Below, in pieces: positions 8,421-10,980 of a stretch of DNA of 10,980 nt. The DNA is taken from assembly GCA_903929065.1 (NCBI GenBank), contig CAIYTJ010000706.1, forward strand, positions 1 through 10,980, read 5' to 3'. Position numbers and translations under genes: made by a program. Within the stretch, counting starts at the first letter, position 1. Every line of letters begins with the position of its first letter. The stretch is from an uncultured Bacteroidales bacterium (lineage in GTDB: Bacteria > Bacteroidota > Bacteroidia > Bacteroidales > Paludibacteraceae). A model generated the notes under the pieces. The model was not told the origin of the DNA and did not search any database. It worked only from the letters and a program-made list of their open reading frames with translations.

Positions 8421-8494
8421 GGCGAGATAGCTCAGTTGGTTAGAGCGCATGATTCATAATCATGAGGTCGCGAGTTCAATTCTCGCTCTCGCTA
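8421..8494 (+). tRNA. tRNA-Met (anticodon CAT), probably elongator
   Basis: A 74-base cloverleaf. The acceptor stem GGCGAGA pairs with TCTCGCT (first pair G-U). The D-arm is GCTC/GAGC. The anticodon stem CATGA/TCATG has loop TTCATAA with CAT at 8455-8457. The T-arm GCGAG/CTCGC has loop TTCAATT, and the discriminator is A8494. No CCA is encoded (next bases CGC). It lacks the three G-C pairs at the base of the anticodon stem that mark initiator tRNA, so elongator Met is preferred. A CAT anticodon could also be tRNA-Ile2 after lysidine modification, which the sequence alone does not settle. Confidence 0.93.
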
Positions 8495-8501
8495 CGCAGG
8501 C

Positions 8502-8535
8502 AAAAAGGAAGTTCAGTGATGAGCTTCCTTTTTTT
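8502..8535 (+). terminator. Intrinsic terminator after tRNA-Met
   Basis: Stem 8507-8515 pairs with 8520-8528 (nine pairs including one T-G) around a GTGA tetraloop, followed by seven T at 8529-8535. The A-run at 8502-8506 could extend the stem by pairing with these T. It begins eight bases after the tRNA. Confidence 0.9.
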
Positions 8536-8560
8536 ATGTTGGTTTGAATCCTAATGATTT

Positions 8561-8601
8561 CTAAAAAATCACAGACAAATGAGGGATTTTTAGTAAGTTT
8601 G
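8561..8601 (+). promoter_or_regulatory. Candidate -7 box with adjoining dyad upstream of the AlaX-like gene
   Basis: TAAGTTTG at 8594-8601 fits the Bacteroidota -7 consensus and lies 33 bases before ATG 8635. No TTTG stands 19 bases upstream. Instead an imperfect dyad, CTAAAAAATC (8561-8570) with GATTTTTAG (8585-8593), ends directly at the -7 box and covers the -33 position. It may be an operator for a regulator or a chance AT-rich pairing. This would drive the three-gene run AlaX-like, mtgA, lipB. Confidence 0.45.
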
Positions 8602-8634
8602 CAAGCTAAAATTGAAGGATATTATTTATAAAAC

Positions 8635-9093
8635 ATGGAAATTAATCAAGCCAAGAAAGATTATTGCGAACCAATGCATACCTGCGAACATATTTTGAAT
8701 CAGACCATGGTTCGGATGTTTGGCTGCGGACGTTCGATGAATGCGCACATTGAGAAAAAGAAATCGAAATGTGATTATTTCCTGAATAAAATTCCTACCG
8801 AAAGCCAAATTGCCGAACTGACTCACAAGGTCAACGAGATAATCAACAGTCATTTGCCTGTTTCAATTGATTTTATGAACAGGGAAGAAGCCGCCAAACT
8901 GGTTGATTTGTCCAAACTCCCCGCTGAAGCTACAGAAACCCTGCGGATTGTGCGAGTCGGGGATTATGATGCCTGTGCTTGCATTGGCCAGCATGTGGAA
9001 AATACATCCGAAATAGGAACGTTCGAAATTATCAGCCACGATTTTGAAAACGGACGGTGGCGCGTAAGGTTTAAACTGATAAATAACCCCTAA
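8635..9093 (+). CDS. AlaX-like alanyl-tRNA editing (misacyl-tRNA deacylase) protein
   Basis: A 152-residue stand-alone tRNA-SAD domain, about the size of the short AlaX type. It has both zinc-binding motifs of the AlaRS editing domain: HTCEH (H15, H19) and CIGQH (C116, H120), the latter followed by VENTSEIGTF, which matches the VKNTSEIG seen after CGGTH in editing domains. The family hydrolyses Ser- or Gly-mischarged tRNA-Ala in trans in the cytoplasm. The usual CGGTH is CIGQH here, so substrate preference may differ and the exact tRNA target is not certain. The final codons NNP-stop lie in the left arm of an inverted-repeat element at 9085-9181, so the last three residues probably come from that insertion. 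mtgA starts 25 bases later, suggesting cotranscription. No Shine-Dalgarno site is visible. Confidence 0.85.
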   Translation: MEINQAKKDYCEPMHTCEHILNQTMVRMFGCGRSMNAHIEKKKSKCDYFLNKIPTESQIAELTHKVNEIINSHLPVSIDFMNREEAAKLVDLSKLPAEATETLRIVRVGDYDACACIGQHVENTSEIGTFEIISHDFENGRWRVRFKLINNP

Positions 9094-9181
9094 CCCCTAA
9101 AGGGGAATTCCATATTCCATGACTAAAAGAATTAAGAAAGAAAATACAAACTCCAAAGCCCCCTTTAGGGGGTGGGGGGTA
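9085..9181. repeat. Inverted-repeat element spanning the AlaX-like/mtgA junction
   Basis: The left arm (9085-9109) centres on CCCCTAAAGGGG. The right arm (9151-9181) centres on CCCCCTTTAGGGGG and ends in GTGGGGGGT. The right arm reversed and complemented reads like the left arm (A-C run, A, C run, TAAA, G run), so the arms are imperfect inverted repeats about 41 bases apart, and each is itself palindromic. G-rich and C-rich runs stand out from the AT-rich surroundings. I remember very similar sequences scattered in Bacteroidota genomes, but no search was done. The left arm supplies the stop codon of the upstream gene; ATG 9119 and the right arm are read as the N-terminus of MtgA. Confidence 0.7.
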
Positions 9182-9904
9182 GCTCGTATATGGAAATTTA
9201 TCCGCAATGCATTTCTTGCCTTTATCATTATAAGTATTAGTTGGGTGGTGATTGCACGTTTTGTTCCGGTTTACCTGACGCCCCTTATGGTGATTCGTTC
9301 CGTTGAATCCATCTTTAAAGGTGAAACGCCCAGGAATAGTAAAAAATGGGTGTCGATCGATCAGATTTCACCCAATATGGTTCAGGCGGTAGTAGCTTCA
9401 GAAGATAATTTGTTTCTCACTCATCATGGTTTTTCTTTTGATCAGATTGCCAAAGCGTATGAGCATAATCAAAAAGGCAAACGTATCCGGGGCGGAAGCA
9501 CCATTTCGCAGCAAACAGCCAAAAATGTGTTTCTTTTCCCTCAGCGTTCGTATATCCGTAAAGGGCTCGAAGCCTATTTTACGGTGTTGATAGAACTGAT
9601 CTGGTCGAAAGAACGAATCATGGAAGTATACCTGAATGTAATTGAAATGGGTGATGGAATGTATGGCGTGGAAGCTGCAGCACAGGAACATTTCGGTGTA
9701 AGCGCTGCACAACTAAGCCGGAACCAGGCCGCCTTGATTGCAGCATGCCTGCCAAATCCCCGCCGGTTTGATGCCGGTCATCCCTCAGGGTATATATCCC
9801 GAAGAAAAGACCACATTGTCGGGTTAATGAGTAAGATAGGTCCGGTCAAATTCGGAACTGCACCCGCTGCACCTGTAAAACACCGACATAGGAAGAGAAA
9901 ATAA
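9119..9904 (+). CDS. mtgA: Monofunctional peptidoglycan glycosyltransferase
   Basis: A 261-residue GT51 enzyme that polymerises lipid II into glycan strands at the outer face of the inner membrane. One transmembrane segment lies near residues 28-50, after a basic N-terminus. GT51 motifs are in order: EDNLFLTHHG with catalytic E95, RGGSTISQQ at 124-132, KERIMEVYLNVIEMG with E176, and YGVEAAAQEHFG. No transpeptidase domain follows; the protein ends in a Lys/Arg/His-rich tail. Residues about 11-21 (NSKAPFRGWGV) are encoded by the right arm of the inverted-repeat element at 9085-9181, so the first 20 or so residues are probably acquired and not ancestral. No alternative ATG precedes the membrane segment, so ATG 9119 is kept. 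lipB begins 18 bases downstream. Length is in the normal range for MtgA. Confidence 0.93.
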   Translation: MTKRIKKENTNSKAPFRGWGVARIWKFIRNAFLAFIIISISWVVIARFVPVYLTPLMVIRSVESIFKGETPRNSKKWVSIDQISPNMVQAVVASEDNLFLTHHGFSFDQIAKAYEHNQKGKRIRGGSTISQQTAKNVFLFPQRSYIRKGLEAYFTVLIELIWSKERIMEVYLNVIEMGDGMYGVEAAAQEHFGVSAAQLSRNQAALIAACLPNPRRFDAGHPSGYISRRKDHIVGLMSKIGPVKFGTAPAAPVKHRHRKRK

Positions 9905-9922
9905 TTTTAAATTAATTGTTTA

Positions 9923-10593
9923 ATGAACAAAAATATTCAATACCTCGATTGGGGCCTGACCGAATACAACGATGCATGGGCCAGGCAGGAAGAATTGTTC
10001 AACAGTACGATCGACCGGAAACAAAAGGGACTCGAAACAGACAATTACCTTATTTTCTGTGAGCATCCACATGTCTATACCCTCGGTAAGAGCGGCGATG
10101 AACACAATATGCTGCTCAATTATATCCAGCTTCAGGCCAACGATGCCACTTTTGTCAAGACAAATCGTGGGGGTGATATCACCTATCACGGTCCGGGGCA
10201 GGTGGTAGGGTATCCTATTTTCGATCTGGCCAACTTCAATCTCGGTTTAAAGCAATATATCCATCATGTGGAGGAGGGCATTATTAAAACGCTGGCCTTG
10301 TATCACATTGAATCCACCCGTCTCGAAGGTGCCACCGGTGTGTGGCTCGATGTGGGCAAACCGGGCTGCCGGAAAATCTGTGCCATCGGGGTGCGCAGCT
10401 CACGGTATGTAACCATGCATGGCTTCGCGCTGAATGTAAACACCGACCTCGCTCTTCCGATCTTATCAATCCCTGCGGTTTCGTGGATAAAGGCGTAACT
10501 TCCATGCAAAAAGAGCTGGAAACGAAGATAGATATGGAACAATTGAAAACCAACCTGTGCAACGAACTGGAAAAACTTTTCCTGAACGATTGA
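9923..10593 (+). CDS. lipB: Octanoyltransferase LipB, interrupted by a one-base frameshift
   Basis: LipB moves octanoate from acyl carrier protein to lipoyl domains, the first step of protein lipoylation. Seen here: CEHPHVYTLGKSGD, RGGDITYHGPGQ at residues 82-93, and RKICAIGVR with K151, the likely catalytic lysine, then MHGFALNVNTDL. The reading frame then changes. Read straight, the product is 191 residues, ending at 10498 in an unrelated tail that lacks the catalytic Cys. Shifting frame near 10450-10463 restores the family C-terminus INPCGFVDKGVTSM, with the catalytic Cys codon at 10474-10476, up to the stop at 10591-10593. One extra base would give a normal protein of about 223 residues. 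The shift lies on a 14-base match to the Illumina adapter end, so an assembly error is more likely than a true pseudogene. The part from about 10321 to 10440 is clearly richer in G+C than neighbouring genes. Confidence 0.88.
10450..10463 (+). other. Illumina adapter-like 14-mer at the lipB frameshift
   Basis: CGCTCTTCCGATCT is identical to the last 14 bases of the standard Illumina adapter (which ends GACGCTCTTCCGATCT). The genomic bases before it, ACACCGACCT, also resemble the adapter's ACACGAC, which could have helped a false overlap. It sits where the lipB frame breaks: between NTDL and LINPCGF there are 11 bases where about 12 (typically four codons such as SYFN) are expected. Confidence 0.8.
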
Positions 10594-10704
10594 CACCTTT
10601 TCCTAAACAACCAGAAAAGAATATTTAATCCAGCATTTCCAAGTGCCGACTATTTGTGTCCTTCATATAATCGCCCCGGCGCAAAATAACACCCTTCTGA
10701 CATT
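10594..10704. other. Non-coding stretch between lipB and the 42-bp array
   Basis: About 110 bases with no supported gene. CTTTTC and GAAAAG at about 10596-10619 could pair as a 6-bp stem with an 11-base loop, but no T-run follows, so it is at best a weak terminator. A short CGCC/GGCG dyad lies at about 10672-10681. I see no promoter matching the Bacteroidota consensus on either strand. Confidence 0.4.
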
Positions 10705-10980
10705 TATTCAAACGTATCTGCAGTAAATTCAAACGGCACGTACGATCGTTCGAACGCATCTGCAGTAAATTCGAAAGGCACGTGCGCTCGTTCAAACGCA
10801 TCTGCAGTAAATTCGAAAGGCACGTGCGATCGTTCAAACGCATCTGCAGTAAATTCGAAAGGCATGTGCGCTCGTTCAAACGTATCTGCAGTAAATTCGA
10901 AAGGCATGTGCAGTCGTTCAAACGTATCTGCAGTAAATTCGAAAGGCATGTGCAGTCGTTCAAACGCATCTGCAGTAAAT
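10705..10980. repeat. Tandem array of a 42-bp unit, running off the window end
   Basis: Starting each unit at TCTGCAGTAA, copies begin at 10717, 10759, 10801, 10843, 10885, 10927 and 10969: six full units, a seventh cut by the window edge, and a partial unit (10705-10716) in front. The period is exactly 42 with no insertions. Only eight positions vary, and neighbours are most alike; the first unit differs most. Units contain many palindromes: CTGCAG in all, TTCGAA in units 2-6, GCACGTGC in units 2 and 3, and ACGATCGT and CGTTCGAACG in unit 1. Because 42 is a multiple of three, four of six frames stay open across it, so open frames here are poor evidence of a gene. There are no unique spacers, so it is not a CRISPR. 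Function unknown. Confidence 0.92.

Noticed and set aside
9398..9712. Antisense open frames inside mtgA and other genes
   Set aside because: They overlap well-supported genes of known families and show no recognisable domain, start signal or promoter.
10342..10593. Separate small gene in the second frame over the lipB end
   Set aside because: Its C-terminal half is the missing LipB C-terminus (INPCGFVDKGVTSM), and its N-terminal half is an out-of-frame reading of lipB. It is part of one frameshifted gene.
10705..10980. CRISPR array
   Set aside because: The 42-bp units are near identical over their whole length with no unique spacers, and no cas gene is present. It is a plain tandem repeat.

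Overview
The window reads as chromosomal DNA of a Bacteroidota bacterium, most likely from the order Bacteroidales or a close relative. The pointers are the AT-rich sequence, two exact matches to the Bacteroidota housekeeping promoter (TTTG, 19 bases, TAnnTTTG), starts without Shine-Dalgarno sites, and a debranching enzyme/GT4/GH57 glycogen gene set of the Bacteroides type. This is judged from protein and promoter character; no database search was done. All recognised genes lie on the + strand.

Layout. (1) 92-4586 is a two-gene glycogen operon: a single-chain fusion of a glycogen debranching enzyme with a GT4 glycogen-synthase-like glycosyltransferase, then a GH57 alpha-amylase-like protein whose expected acid/base Asp is Gly. 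A strong intrinsic terminator closes it at 4612-4649. (2) 4744-6147 encodes a CCA-adding tRNA nucleotidyltransferase with an HD domain, behind a perfect promoter. (3) 6208-8319 encodes a secreted S9A prolyl oligopeptidase. (4) 8372-8535 is a complete tRNA unit: promoter, tRNA-Met(CAT) without an encoded CCA end, and terminator. (5) 8635-10593 is a probable operon of an AlaX-like tRNA-editing protein, the peptidoglycan glycosyltransferase MtgA and the octanoyltransferase LipB. (6) 10705 to the window end is a tandem array of a 42-bp unit that runs off the edge.

How the genes fit together: three features concern tRNA (CCA addition, a tRNA that needs it, and misacyl-tRNA editing). The first two genes concern storage glycogen. 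MtgA and LipB are housekeeping genes for cell wall and lipoylation.

Most notable points: lipB carries a one-base frameshift exactly at a 14-base match to the end of the Illumina adapter, so the break is probably an assembly artefact. An inverted-repeat element spans the AlaX/mtgA junction; its arms supply the stop codon of one gene and N-terminal codons of the other. The 42-bp array keeps four of six frames open and is rich in palindromes. The debranching/GT4 fusion joins exactly at what looks like the old start codon of the transferase gene. I see no CRISPR array, transposase, phage gene or defence system. The closest thing to an undescribed element is the 42-bp array, whose far end and function cannot be seen here.
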